A stretch of DNA of 64,000 nt from Phoronis australis (taxonomy: Eukaryota > Phoronida > Phoronidae), in NCBI GenBank assembly GCA_002633005.1, contig NMRA01000169.1, positions 413,387-477,386 of the forward strand, given 5' to 3'. The notes under the pieces were generated by a model that ran no database searches, had not been told where the DNA came from, and worked only from the letters and a program-made list of their open reading frames with translations. The position numbers and the translations under genes are program-made. Every line of letters begins with the position of its first letter. Within the stretch, counting starts at the first letter, position 1. This document shows positions 13,201 through 23,300 of the stretch, in pieces.

Positions 13201-15232
13201 ACCCGCTTTCCATTTGTTTTACACAAAAAGACATCGAACTTCCGGGTGGTGGATGGTACCTCGCCCTGCAGAGCATTCATCTACACGTCACTTTCAGTTA
13301 CACTGATGACCTTTCATTTCTGACCTTATACCGAGGTCCCGCTCAAACACAAAGTTGCGTTGTCAATTCCGGGTCTATTTTGAATTATTTAACATTGACC
13401 AATGATTTCCTTTTCACGTGTTTTTTGTTCTTTAAGTTTGAGAAATGACAAGAAGGAAACGAGAATGATAACAGGTATTTCTTCATCCTTCAATAGGACG
13501 TCGCCCTTGCTCAAGAATTTGAAGAGTTTGTGAAGAAAGACAATAGGTTCGAGATAGTCAACGAAGTGAACATGGGATTAGTTTGTTTTAGACTTAAGGT
13601 ATGTTGTGAACGTCTCTTAATGCCATAGGTATAGTGTAGCTTGTAAGCGGACATCATTCTATTAAGGGAGGTGAGTACCCTGGCTCAGGGCTCCCCTGAT
13701 CGTCTGAACTTATAACTTAATATCCAAACTAATTGACGTTTCTACACTTATCAGTGCAGCTTGCCAACTTTGTACAAGTCTATAAGACTACAACTGAACT
13801 CCTGAGTATGTGATGTAACAAACACAATCCAAAACTTCTGGAAAAGCCTGCCCTGAAATAAAAGTGAGTTAAGTTATGTATTTTTAAAAAAGAACGCTGT
13901 TAGAATTGATCCGGACACATCTTTACAACGGAATAATACGCTCAACGCAAGCCATCGGCATCACTAACATTATCGCATTTCTTTTGGTCTTAATGTGTAG
14001 GAAAAATCTAATGCTGTCATGAGTTTCTAGATTTTTTTCAATTTTATTTTTGGGAATCTTGAAAGTGAAAATTTTTATAGCAGCTGATGCGAAGGTTAAA
14101 CTTCTAGATTTCGAAAACATTTCAGTTCGACTTATGCAAACATCTTGTCGATTTGGAATATTTATGAAATCTCGCGAAGTACTCTGTTTGTAACTTTTTC
14201 GGAAGGAAAAGTCGCTAACTCTGTTGAGCTGCTTCGAACAAGTGAAGAACGATTCATCGTAGCCTCGGCACACAAATTTGGGGTATTTTTGGTCAGCATT
14301 GCAACTTGCTTTACAATAATAAAATTTAATCGTATTACAATGAGGAATAGTCAACCAATTTCCATGTAAAGTAACAGTTGCCATGACAGTGGTGGGACGA
14401 AAAGCCTGCAGTGGGGCGCAATATTGTGGGTAAATACCGCAAATTAAAACAGGGCGTTTTGGAGGGAGTTGTTGTATGTACAGCAATGAAGACACTACTT
14501 CACTGTCGGACTGCATTCCGTGTAGACGCAAGAAAGTCGCGATAAAGATGACACGAAGTCACGCAAGTGAAAGGCAATTTTTTCCTGATTATGTTCGGGG
14601 GCTTACTACCGTATCATCCAGCAAAATGATTGTCACTCATGTGGTTGATCGGTAAAGTTGGGATGTATTGGACAGAATTTGTTGTTCCCGTTCCAGAAGT
14701 GGAGATTTCATGACGCAAACGCTGCACAAGTGTCTTGGGTCTACGGAACGTAATCCTGGATTAAGGTTTCGTCGTGGTGTCTGTGGTGCCAAAAACTCGA
14801 AAATTGCAATTGTTTCTGAAGCTGAGCTGTGATACGTTTTCTATCGCGTGTACTTTTGCAAAGCACATTTTAGGATTCTTGGGGTCAGAAAAATACTTGT
14901 TCCTGGTAACCTATTTCCAGGCAGTCACATTTTTGAGTGTTTGGGTTCATTTTGGAAAATTCTGTCTGGCGACAAAATTAATGGTCTAATCACACGCCAA
15001 TTATATTATTTTTCAGGCCAACAATTCCATAAATGAAGAACTTCACAGACGAATCAATGAAGAAGGACGCATTCACTTAGTAACGTCACAGATTCGCGAC
15101 AAGTATTTCATGAGATTTGTTGTGAATTCTTCAAGAACTCTGTCGAAAGATGTCGCTTTTGCATGGAACGTGATAGCGAAGACTGCTGCAAAAATTCTGC
15201 AAAGTCGGTGTACGAGAACCTCAATCTTGTGA
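4149..15232 (+). CDS. Group II PLP-dependent amino acid decarboxylase (DDC/HDC/TDC family), 5'-incomplete, 10 exons
   Basis: This gene encodes a pyridoxal-phosphate decarboxylase that would convert an aromatic amino acid, L-DOPA, 5-HTP, tyrosine or histidine to its amine in the cytosol. Exons: 4149-4262, 5984-6106, 6487-6621, 7985-8128, 9214-9375, 9548-9615, 10517-10607, 11021-11119, 13497-13598, 15017-15232. All junctions are GT-AG and all phases agree, giving 417 residues and a stop at 15230-15232. Family signatures in order are [32 protein letters not shown] (PLP-stacking His), [22 protein letters not shown] (PLP Asp), FNPCKWMMV (Schiff-base Lys), [14 protein letters not shown] and MGLVCFRLK. 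The first 65-70 residues of the family are missing. No such exon was found in 1-4148, so it probably lies left of the window. NPCKW is unusual, since DDC has NPHKW and HDC NPSKW. Gly in PMGRRF is DDC-like, while RHAN and KWMMV are HDC-like, so the substrate is unresolved. Confidence 0.93.
4263..5983. other. Decarboxylase intron
   Basis: I see no gene or clear repeat. Short open frames on both strands have no family resemblance. Confidence 0.7.
5984..6106 (+). CDS. Decarboxylase exon (SPACTELE block)
   Basis: The acceptor is GCATTTCAG and the donor GAGGTAATT, giving 41 codons including [10 protein letters not shown] and [12 protein letters not shown] 26-bp tandem copy of the donor region follows directly. 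Confidence 0.92.
6487..6621 (+). CDS. Decarboxylase exon (ALAARSKVI block)
   Basis: The acceptor is ATTTTCAG and the donor CAGGTGATG, giving 45 codons from STASESAL to VAYMSDQ. It ends just before the PLP-stacking His, which opens the next exon. Confidence 0.92.
6622..7984. other. Decarboxylase intron
   Basis: Apart from the 7804-7905 dispersed repeat I see nothing. Confidence 0.7.
7804..7905. repeat. Dispersed repeat with three copies (here, 12840-12950, 41333-41435)
   Basis: The three copies share GCTGGCTAAAACGAAAA, CTCATAAAATCG, a TTTTTACAGTG-like word and CTATTTC in that order. Confidence 0.6.
7985..8128 (+). CDS. Decarboxylase exon (AHCSVERG block)
   Basis: The acceptor is CCTTTCAG, giving 48 codons from AHCSVERG to GGKIPFF with donor TTTGTACGC. 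The open frame continues past the donor, but family length fixes the end at PFF, so that PFF joins CCATLGTTS. The His that stacks on PLP is present, which argues against the insect aldehyde-synthase variants that carry Asn here. Confidence 0.9.
9214..9375 (+). CDS. Decarboxylase exon (PLP-binding core)
   Basis: The acceptor is TATTCCAG and the donor GAGGTACGT, giving 54 codons. They include [31 protein letters not shown] and [13 protein letters not shown]. This is the most strongly conserved exon of the gene. Confidence 0.95.
9548..9615 (+). CDS. Decarboxylase exon with the Schiff-base lysine
   Basis: The acceptor is ATTACAG and the donor TGGTAAGT, phase 2. The exon encodes [20 protein letters not shown] plus ALW, the Trp being split over the junction. 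The catalytic Lys is present, preceded by Cys instead of the usual His, Ser or Asn. Confidence 0.94.
10517..10607 (+). CDS. Decarboxylase exon (flexible loop)
   Basis: The acceptor is TTTGTAG and the donor CGGGTAAGT. The exon encodes [20 protein letters not shown] followed by [10 protein letters not shown]. The mobile catalytic loop is here and the family Tyr is kept in FDYR. Confidence 0.92.
11021..11119 (+). CDS. Decarboxylase exon (GRRFRSLK block), first copy
   Basis: The acceptor is TTATTTTAG and the donor AAGGTAAGA, giving 33 codons including [21 protein letters not shown] second copy with an identical protein lies at 11544-11642. Only one copy can be used, because the family has a single such segment. 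Confidence 0.92.
11544..11642 (+). pseudogene. Duplicate copy of the GRRFRSLK exon, probably an assembly artefact
   Basis: This 99-bp exon has the same translation as 11021-11119, the same splice sites and one silent difference (CCT to CCA in IPM). It lies inside a 0.5-kb direct repeat whose first copy ends at the N at 11383. Redundant haplotype sequence explains it better than a real exon duplication. Confidence 0.8.
11643..13496. other. Decarboxylase intron
   Basis: It contains dispersed repeat copy B, a short G-run (GGGGGGG near 12570) and one copy of the 7.8-kb dispersed repeat. No gene is evident. Confidence 0.6.
11760..12230. repeat. Dispersed repeat, copy B
   Basis: This is the partner of 3185-3590. 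Its left part also occurs in the first copy of the haplotype duplication (11230-11382). Confidence 0.6.
13497..13598 (+). CDS. Decarboxylase exon (MGLVCFRLK block)
   Basis: The acceptor is CAATAG and the donor AAGGTATGT, giving 34 codons from [11 protein letters not shown] to MGLVCFRLK, a standard C-terminal-domain segment of the family. Confidence 0.92.
13599..15016. other. Decarboxylase intron with an antisense open frame
   Basis: A 202-codon minus-strand frame (13923-14531) begins [13 protein letters not shown]. It has no motif, signal peptide or family likeness that I recognise, and is probably chance. Confidence 0.5.
15017..15232 (+). CDS. Decarboxylase terminal exon
   Basis: The acceptor is TTTTTCAG, giving 71 codons plus TGA at 15230-15232. 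It encodes [20 protein letters not shown] and ends near [13 protein letters not shown]. The segment matches the family C-terminal helices. A possible poly(A) signal AATAAA lies at 15610-15615. Confidence 0.9.
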   Translation, partial: ANNSINEELHRRINEEGRIHLVTSQIRDKYFMRFVVNSSRTLSKDVAFAWNVIAKTAAKILQSRCTRTSIL

Positions 15233-15609
15233 GATTTATCAGTTCACTAGGAACGCAGTGCAGTTCTGCTAGGGAAAGAACGTTAAAATCTTTTAATGAA
15301 AGTGTTGTAAATCTTCGGTGGCAGGCTTTTTCAGGGTGTGTACGCAGCCCTAATGCGTAGTAGAAATTTCTGACGGTAAGGCGATGGTTTTGATGGTTAG
15401 TGGGTACATATGACGAAAACAATGGCGTCGTAATAACACCTTAAGATAGAATCCGTGTTCCAAAGGTGGGCCAAACATGAAATTGAACTCTCCCAATGAC
15501 AGTGATCAAGAACATGGAATGGACTGTATGCAAGCTTTTATTGTAAAATTTGAATTGTGACGTCAACTACTGGTGGATCCATACTGTATGGTAGTCGAAT
15601 TATGCCTTT

Positions 15610-15615
15610 AATAAA
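15610..15615 (+). terminator. Candidate poly(A) signal of the decarboxylase gene
   Basis: AATAAA lies 378 bp after the stop codon on the coding strand. Another AATAAA is at 16117-16122. Position is the only evidence for either. Confidence 0.35.
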
Positions 15616-16399
15616 CCATGTACGAGTGTAGTGGTAACTGATATAGGTACACGGGTCTATATAGTGGTTCGACTGTGCCCAGTTGCATGTAGGCCTATAT
15701 TGCGAATTCAAGGTAGAAATCACTCTCGCTTTGTATCAAAACCAAAAATTGACTTAGTAGTGAAACTAAAACAGCATAAGAAAGGACATACAGTGTTTTC
15801 ACAAGTCCACAAGCACGCATTAGATTCAGGGAACTTAGTTGAGTCCCTATTTGGGACTGTTTCATGCAACCAGGCACTGCAGACTTCCGTGTCAGCTAAC
15901 TGGTCTTACCGCCCTCTAAGATAGATAGAACTTCACCACTGGCATTTTAAAGGGGTAGCCCTGAGATTAAACGTTTTTAAGAAATCACATACATATATAA
16001 TAGTCAGCATCTTCAGACCAAATCCACAATTGCCAGCAGGATCAGTAGGGCCGGTGGTGATGAACTTGACAGAGTTACTTAGTTTATGTGAGATCGCATG
16101 TTGAAATTTTCTATCAAATAAAATTCGACCATGCCATTGATACAGTTATTTCAGTAGCAGATTGGTAAAACATAAAAATCACTGAAATTCCACAGACTTT
16201 TTACTTTAAAAGAATATATACTGAGCTAAAATCTACATTTTTTGAAATTTTGCTAAATGCAGACGTGTCATTAAAAATATCCATTCAGTGTTAAGCAAAA
16301 ACAAGTACTTTGATACGGCCCAGTAGAAGCGGCTGGGAGAGCATGGCGTGACTGCTTAGTAAGCAATGCGTCAGAGCTCTGCCTCTAAACACCTATTTC

Positions 16400-16500
16400 A
16401 AACTCAGGGCTGGAGCCCCTGCTGTTGAAGAGACTCGATCTCGACACCTTAAGACTGAAGCCTGCCAATCAGCTAACTCAGCGACAACGTTTGTATTTCA
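16400..16500 (-). mobile_element. tRNA-derived SINE remnant
   Basis: On the minus strand TAGCTGATTGG (A-box-like) is followed by AGATCGAGTCTC (decayed B-box) at tRNA-like spacing. Edges and target duplications were not resolved. Confidence 0.45.
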
Positions 16501-19500
16501 CAAAAAATATTAATGCACCTTGTTCACTATCGGTGTATCAACTATTTCACGGGGACATCATTCATTATGAAAACCCTTCAGTTGTAATTAATTAGGCAAA
16601 GGTCCATGGTCAGTAGGTCCTATATAAGTCTCCCTTTTCAGACAAGAAAAATTAGTCAATAACGAGATCATAATGTAAGCTAAGATAGGACTTAGCCGAA
16701 CCCTTTTAGTTCTCTGTAACTACACCGTCTGTGTTGTGACGGCGTCTCGCTTTTAAAAAAGCCTTCAAAATAGTTTCTACCTGAACCCGCTTTCCATCGA
16801 AGAAACTAACTTTAGATTTAGAATATTTACCACAGTAAAATCGGTCTTAACTTCTCTATTTTTATGCTTTCCCGCTAAAAATATTGGCCATGGTTTTCAG
16901 AATTTATGCCACAGTGTCAGCAGTGTCATTAACTTGCTAGTCGAACAGAGTCATCTATTTAAGTTTCGCCCCTGAGCGGAGTCAACTCCGCAATACCTAA
17001 TTTTAATTTAGTACGCGTTCGCTTATTTAGACGTGTGGCTATATCCAACATATTGCGTTTTTTCAAAGAAAAAAATATACTCAAGTGTTTTGTATGCATA
17101 TACCGGTTACTTCTTCGCTTATAAGTTTAACTTAGAGGCGCAGGTAGATGTCTTTTCATGTGCGCGTGCCTCTGGCTTGCCTTGAATATGAGAACGCGCA
17201 CTGTATTCAAGTGTTTAATCTTGCAAGACTTCGCCACGGTGTACGAGTTATTCGAAAAATTGTTCCAGAAAACCTGTCTCCGAGTTTTCGTACGTGACAT
17301 CGTCGTATACTCACTGGTTGAAGTTGCATATAAAAATCGGGATGTGTAGGCCTATACAGGACTGAAGACACACACTTCACAGAAACAGACCCCTGGGCCA
17401 CCCATCGGTGTTTGAAGTATGTCTTGCCGTTGTAATTGGAATTAAAACTCGTCACACGACAGCTCGGTTTCCCGGTCGAGGATCGTGACGTTACGGAATG
17501 GTGGATTTTTCAATGTTCGCGGTGGCTGCGACAAAAAGCTCGTGACCGTTACAGGGCAGCATTCAGCTTTCTGCGAACACCAAACAAAACGCTCCAAAAA
17601 ATCGACTTGACAACACTTTCAAGAAAATATATTTAGGTAACATTAAATGGTTATATTCTAAACAAGTGTTATAATCCGAGAAGCCAAAGGAGTATTACAG
17701 TAACACACACATGAAAGACATTACGGATGAATACCATAAATAACACATTAACAAGTAATTCACCCACAATTATTCGACGGAATAAAACGATTCCTCACAA
17801 TGCTGCTCACCCACGTCTATCACAGTGTTTCTTTTCGCAAAATTGAGATCCGGTAGCCTACCCGTAAAGCCACAATCACTTTCTAGGGAAAGGTCAGAGA
17901 CAATGAACAAGGACGAGTTATTTCTGGTCCTCCATATGATACTGCGAGAATATCATTGCAATCCCGCAGAATGTAAATTGAGTTTACACAACATCGAATA
18001 AAACCACCGGAGCTGGGAGCATTCTTCATAATCCCCACCGTATGCACACATTTCCGGAGCAAGACGGCTTTTGGGATCATAAACCCCATAAAATAGTGTC
18101 AAAAATTTGGGACAAATTTCTTTTACAAGGGTGAGTTTTCAAGAAAACCATCACGCTGCTTCTTCTGACCCGGGAGCAATCTGTATTTGGAACTCGACTG
18201 TCAAATTGACCATTGCATGGCACGCTTCCAGTGTACTTGAACATAACAGATTACTTAAATTTTGAGTATTTGTCTGGCGATTGTATCCAAAGCCCAAATA
18301 TAGCTTCTGCTGGCACGCTAATTATGTGTAATAAGTAATCTCCGCAAACAAAAAAATAAGAAAAATCTGGTCCATTGCCATCTGAGATTTTTTCGTGAGA
18401 ACAAAGAAACCGATTTTCTAGAACACTTAATTTACACAGGTCACTAGTCTTTAGCAACCATACTGGCAGCGTATTACTTCACAATGTGGATATGACTAGC
18501 TCTTGTATTGATGAGGTATTAATTTTAAAATCAAATTCCCCTAATTCCAACTTCTGAAAGAAGACACTTTCAGCAGATCTGCACCAGTTGCATAAGTTCA
18601 CAGCAATGCACAAAGGACATCAGTTTAACTTGGTCACCTACATGTATTTGTACTGCAGTCACCAAGGCTCTGAAAAAAGCCAGGGTTTACATATCAAAGA
18701 ACAAATTAAAATGAAAATATAAAGCGACCACAGGTCGCGGGATGTGAGTAGGTACAAAACATTAAGATAAAAAGTTTACGTTAGTACTATCATTCAGTGT
18801 CAGATATAAGTACTTTATACATTCAAATATAAATAAACTGTTTCAGTCCACACTGCTGCAGGTACAAAAAAAAACATTTGAAATGAATGTGCCAAATCCT
18901 GAGCCTCATAAACAAAAGTCTTAAAATAAGTTATTGAAACAAATCCTGAAGCAAATCTCACAAAGATACAAATCCTAAAGCAGGACTAAGATTAATTCTA
19001 AAAATAGGCTCACTCAAAGAAAATAAAATCTTAAACAGTGTACATGTATCTCAAAAGTTACTTTTCATGTCTCAGTTCTGGACTATTTGGATAACCTAAA
19101 TCTTAATTATTTTTTATACATTCCAGAAAAAAATGTTTTATTATTCAGAATTTCTTTGGTTGTGTTCTTCCCAAGGTATTCATTTTCTAAATTTATCCAT
19201 GACTATCTGGGTGGTGCTACAAACAGAGCCTCATTTCTTTTTTTCTGAAGATTGACAACTATACTGGGCATAGAGACAGTGTGCCATGTGAGAATCCATT
19301 TCAAAGATGCTTCATTAATCAGGTTCACTACATCTGTGCTTGAACTTTTGTTGCACGTTTATGGAGAGTATGAAAAACATTCAATTTTAGTAACCTTATA
19401 AAAACAATTTTAATAATCATAAAAATGATTCTCCCAAGTTCAATTCCTAATAAGGCGGTTACATTTATTCCTGGTGAAGAAAAATGACGGAATGTTTGAG

Positions 19501-19743
19501 AAAACTTATTGTGTCTGCTCGAATGAACTCCCTCTTCATATTGATTGGTCTCCATATCATAGGGCATGAACTGTTATAGACCAGCCTGGCACTATAATCA
19601 GCTGGTAATTTGATTCTGAATAATGGTGGAATCAATTTCAGATGATCATCAAGTGTAGAGCACTTAGCTTAAAGTGGAATATCATAAACTACCAGCACCA
19701 CTGAGACCATTATCATTATAGATCAGGTATCTCTGGAACCAAA

Positions 19744-19800
19744 GAGTCTCTCCCTTCCTCCCTTCCTTTCTCCCTCCCTCCCTCCTTCCCTCTTTGTCTA
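19744..19800. repeat. CT-rich microsatellite
   Basis: TCTCTCCCTTCCTCCCTTCC and similar pyrimidine-only sequence, in the 3' flank of the calcium sensor gene. Confidence 0.9.
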
Positions 19801-20266
19801 ACTCAGGACGATTGGTTCTGGCTCCAGGTAAAACTTCACAAAGCCTGTTAAAAGTAAAATTGAGTATGCCAGTTTTATCAACTTTTCAGGCTGACAATGT
19901 GCAAATATGAAAACATTATATGGCCTAGGAGTGTTTGTTTCAATCAACAGTGAAGGTTAAAGGTATGACTGAAGCAAAACACATTCATCTAAAATCTCTA
20001 AATAATAGATGTACACTTAAAGTAATTGATAATGAAAATATCAGGATATTATGCATATACAAATAACACTGGTGTAAATTCAGTTATCTCTCATACTCAT
20101 TATGAGATTAAATAAACATTCAACAGTTATCCCCATTTCAGTCAGCAGCCTAGCAGACCATTGTGTAGTCCATGAAATAGAAGACGTAACACAACCACAC
20201 AGCACCAGCCATCATCCACAGTCAAAACTGCTCTCTATTGACGGACACCAACACTTGTCATCCACA

Positions 20267-20383
20267 TCACATGGCTACAGTATGCGAGTTCATACTGTCA
20301 TAGAGACAAAGTGCTTGTACTATCGCTGGTTCTGACTTGGACACCTCAACAAATTCCTTCTTGGAGATTCTTCCCTCTTCTTT
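20267..20383 (-). CDS. Calcium sensor exon 7 (degenerate EF4 and C-terminus)
   Basis: The acceptor is TTTTAATATAG, giving 38 codons plus TGA at 20269-20267. The exon encodes KEEGRISKKEFVEVSKSEPA, then IVQALCLYDSMNSHTVAM. SEPAIVQAL matches DPSIVQAL of NCS-1. The EF4 metal ligands at positions 3 and 5 are Lys and Glu. A truncated second copy is at 22260-22339. Confidence 0.9.
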   Translation of the reverse strand, partial: KEEGRISKKEFVEVSKSEPAIVQALCLYDSMNSHTVAM

Positions 20384-23300
20384 CTATATTAAAAGGGACG
20401 CAAGAGGGATTAACACAAAAATATTCAAAAGATCCTGTGGCGGCAAGTAAGGTCATCGATGACTCACTTTTGGGGCCGAATATCGATGCCATTCCACTGC
20501 AAAAAAATATTTGGAAATCACGCGAAATTCACCACATTAGGCCAAAAATTATCTCCCCTAGAAAACTTCCCTCACGGTTACAACCACTTCCGCAAAACTA
20601 CCGACATGGTCACTCTAAATTGAAGTTGGCAAATGGTGACCTACCTCCAAAAACATGTTGAAATTCAAACACCTTGTTGCCTTTTAAAGGGCTGCAATGA
20701 ATCCATGCCTTCTACCAAAATCAATGTTTAATTTTGGCCACTCATTGGTATAAAATAGGTCTCATCTTGTTGATTACTTTGAATAAATTCCACAGCTTTG
20801 GAAGGTCTGGTGCTTTAAGCTGCATTACGCCCAATTTAGCTAACTAAATATGAAAATCAACTTAGGTGTTCTACTCTCAAAAATCATTCTCAAAATATTC
20901 CTTATGATTTTCGTCAACAACAAGAACATCGAAACCATTACCAGCTCAAAAACATACATCCTAGTTCATTTGGGTTGGCCAACCCTAAAATTGCTTACTT
21001 CTAAAATGATGCATCCCCTGTGGCTTGAGTTGGTAATGAATAAGGCATCCTACATGTATTATGGCAAGGGGTATTATGGGACAAGATCTTAAGTCAGAGT
21101 AAAAGGACTAATTCTATTTTTCAACAACTTTGACAGGACAAAATGCACCTTTAGCTTGGTTCGAAACAGACTTATAATTCACAGCAACTATCTCTCTCAC
21201 TCCCATTGTCCTTAAGTATCTTGTCATTTCGAGTACATTCCAGGTATAACAAAATGTTGTTTTTCAACTGATATTGGCGTGGGGAAATTTAGGACATTGC
21301 AGCAGGTGTCTAGTAGATTGATGTAAAACTGATACTTGACAACAAGGCCACAGAAAACAGCATGTCATATAGCATTTTGCTGTAAAACTGAGCGGTGATG
21401 TGGTACTTGCTTAGCTTTCTACAAACAGTTTTTGCCAAAGTCAAACAATTCTAGCGGAAATGGGGCAGGGTCCTTCTTTTTCCTTTCACTGAGGGGCAGT
21501 CTTCAAAATGAATCGCGTGCATACAAGAAATACTAATGCTATTTTTGGCTGAGCCTAAATCAGTATTAAAGGTTACAGCATGGACTGGAAAATGTCCAAA
21601 TTTGGCTGACTTGGGAACTTACAGAATATCTCAAAAATGGCTGATCGGATTCACATGAAACTTTCAGATACCTTCAAGTTACTTCATGCACTGCTCTTCA
21701 CAAAGCTGTTGGGACTTGTTCATAAAATGTCCCTCTTATTTACATGAGCGCCCTCAAAAACGTGACTTTAATGCTAAAACTAAAAATTCGCATAAAACAA
21801 AATCATGACACCTTTGAAAACTGTGAGGGTTACACCTTTCATTTTACTTTTGAACGTTTATAGGAAAAGAAATTTGCTCATGCTTTGGTAACGCAGTTTT
21901 CCTAAGAATGTACATCTATTTTCTTGTAAATATTAGTAAAAACTCCTGGTCACCTGACCCAATTAACAGAAGATTGGTGTAAAGTCAATAATCCAATTCT
22001 ACAGGCTTTCAACTTTCAGAACATTAGATACTTTTACCGAGCTAAAACCCAGTGTTGATAAGGTCCTACACAATCTTAAGAACACTTTCTTAACTTACAG
22101 GTTAACAGAGACTCCTGAACAAATGTCACCCAAACCTCTTGATGCACTGGCATTCAAAGTGTCGCACTTAAGAACACTTTCTTAACTTACAGGTTAACAG
22201 AGACTCCTGAACAAATGTCACCCAAACCTCTTGATGCACTGGCATTCAAAGTGTCGCANAGACAAAGTGCTTGTACTATCGCTGGTTCTGACTTGGACAC
22301 CTCAACAAATTCCTTCTTGGAGATTCTTCCCTCTTCTTTCTATATTAAAAGGGACGCAAGAGGGATTAACACAAAAATATTCAAAAGATCCTGTGGTGGC
22401 AAGTAAGGTCATCGATGACTCACTTTTGGGGCCGAATATCGATGCCATTCCACTGCAAAAAAATATTTGGAAATCACTCAAAATTCACCACATTAGGCCA
22501 AAAATTATCTCCCCTAGAAAACTTCCCTAACGGTTACAACCACTTCTGCAAAACTACCCACACGGTCACTCTAAAATTGAAGTTGGCAAACGGTGACCTA
22601 CCTCCCAAAACATGTTGAAATTCAAACACCTTGTTGCCTTTTAAATGGCTGCAATGAATCCATGCCTTCTACCAAAAACAATGTTTGATTTTGGCCACTC
22701 ATTGGTATAAAATTGGTCTCATCTTGAAAAAATTTCACAGCTTTGGAAGGCCTGGTGCTTTAAGCTGCATTACGCCCAATTTAGCTATAAACTAAATATG
22801 AAAATCAACTTAGGTGTTTTACTCTCAAAAATCATTCTCAAAATATTCCTTATCATAATTTTCGTCATCAACAAGAACATCGAAACCATTACCAGCTCAA
22901 AAACATACATCCTAGCTCATTTGGGTTGGCTGACCCTAAAATTGCTTACTTCTAAAATGAAGCATCCCCTGTAGCTTGAGCTGGTAATGAATAAGGCATC
23001 CTACATGTATTATGGCAAGGGGTATTATGAGACAAGATCCCAAGTCAGAGTAAAAGGACTAATTCTAATTTTCAACAACTTTGGCAGGACAAAATGCACC
23101 TTTAGCTTGGTTTGAAACAGACTTATAATTTACAGCAACTACCTCTCTCACTCCCATTGTCCTTAAGTATCTTGTCATTTGGAGTACATTCCAGGTATAA
23201 CAAAATGTTGTTTTTCAACTGATATTGGAGGAGGGAAATTTAGGACATTGCAGCAGGTGTCTATTAGATTGCTGTAAAACTGATACTTGACAACAAGGCC

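Larger units (their letters stand above)
15233..20266. other. Intergenic region between convergent genes
   Basis: This should hold the 3' UTRs of the decarboxylase (left) and the calcium sensor (right). Candidate minus-strand AATAAA words are at 19142-19137 and near 19463. A tRNA-like remnant is at 16.4 kb and the CT microsatellite at 19.7 kb. No other gene was found. Confidence 0.6.

Noticed and set aside
20311-20661. A plus-strand open frame of 116 codons, repeated at 22231
   Set aside because: It is antisense to the last calcium sensor exon and its acceptor, and its second copy is part of the haplotype duplication.
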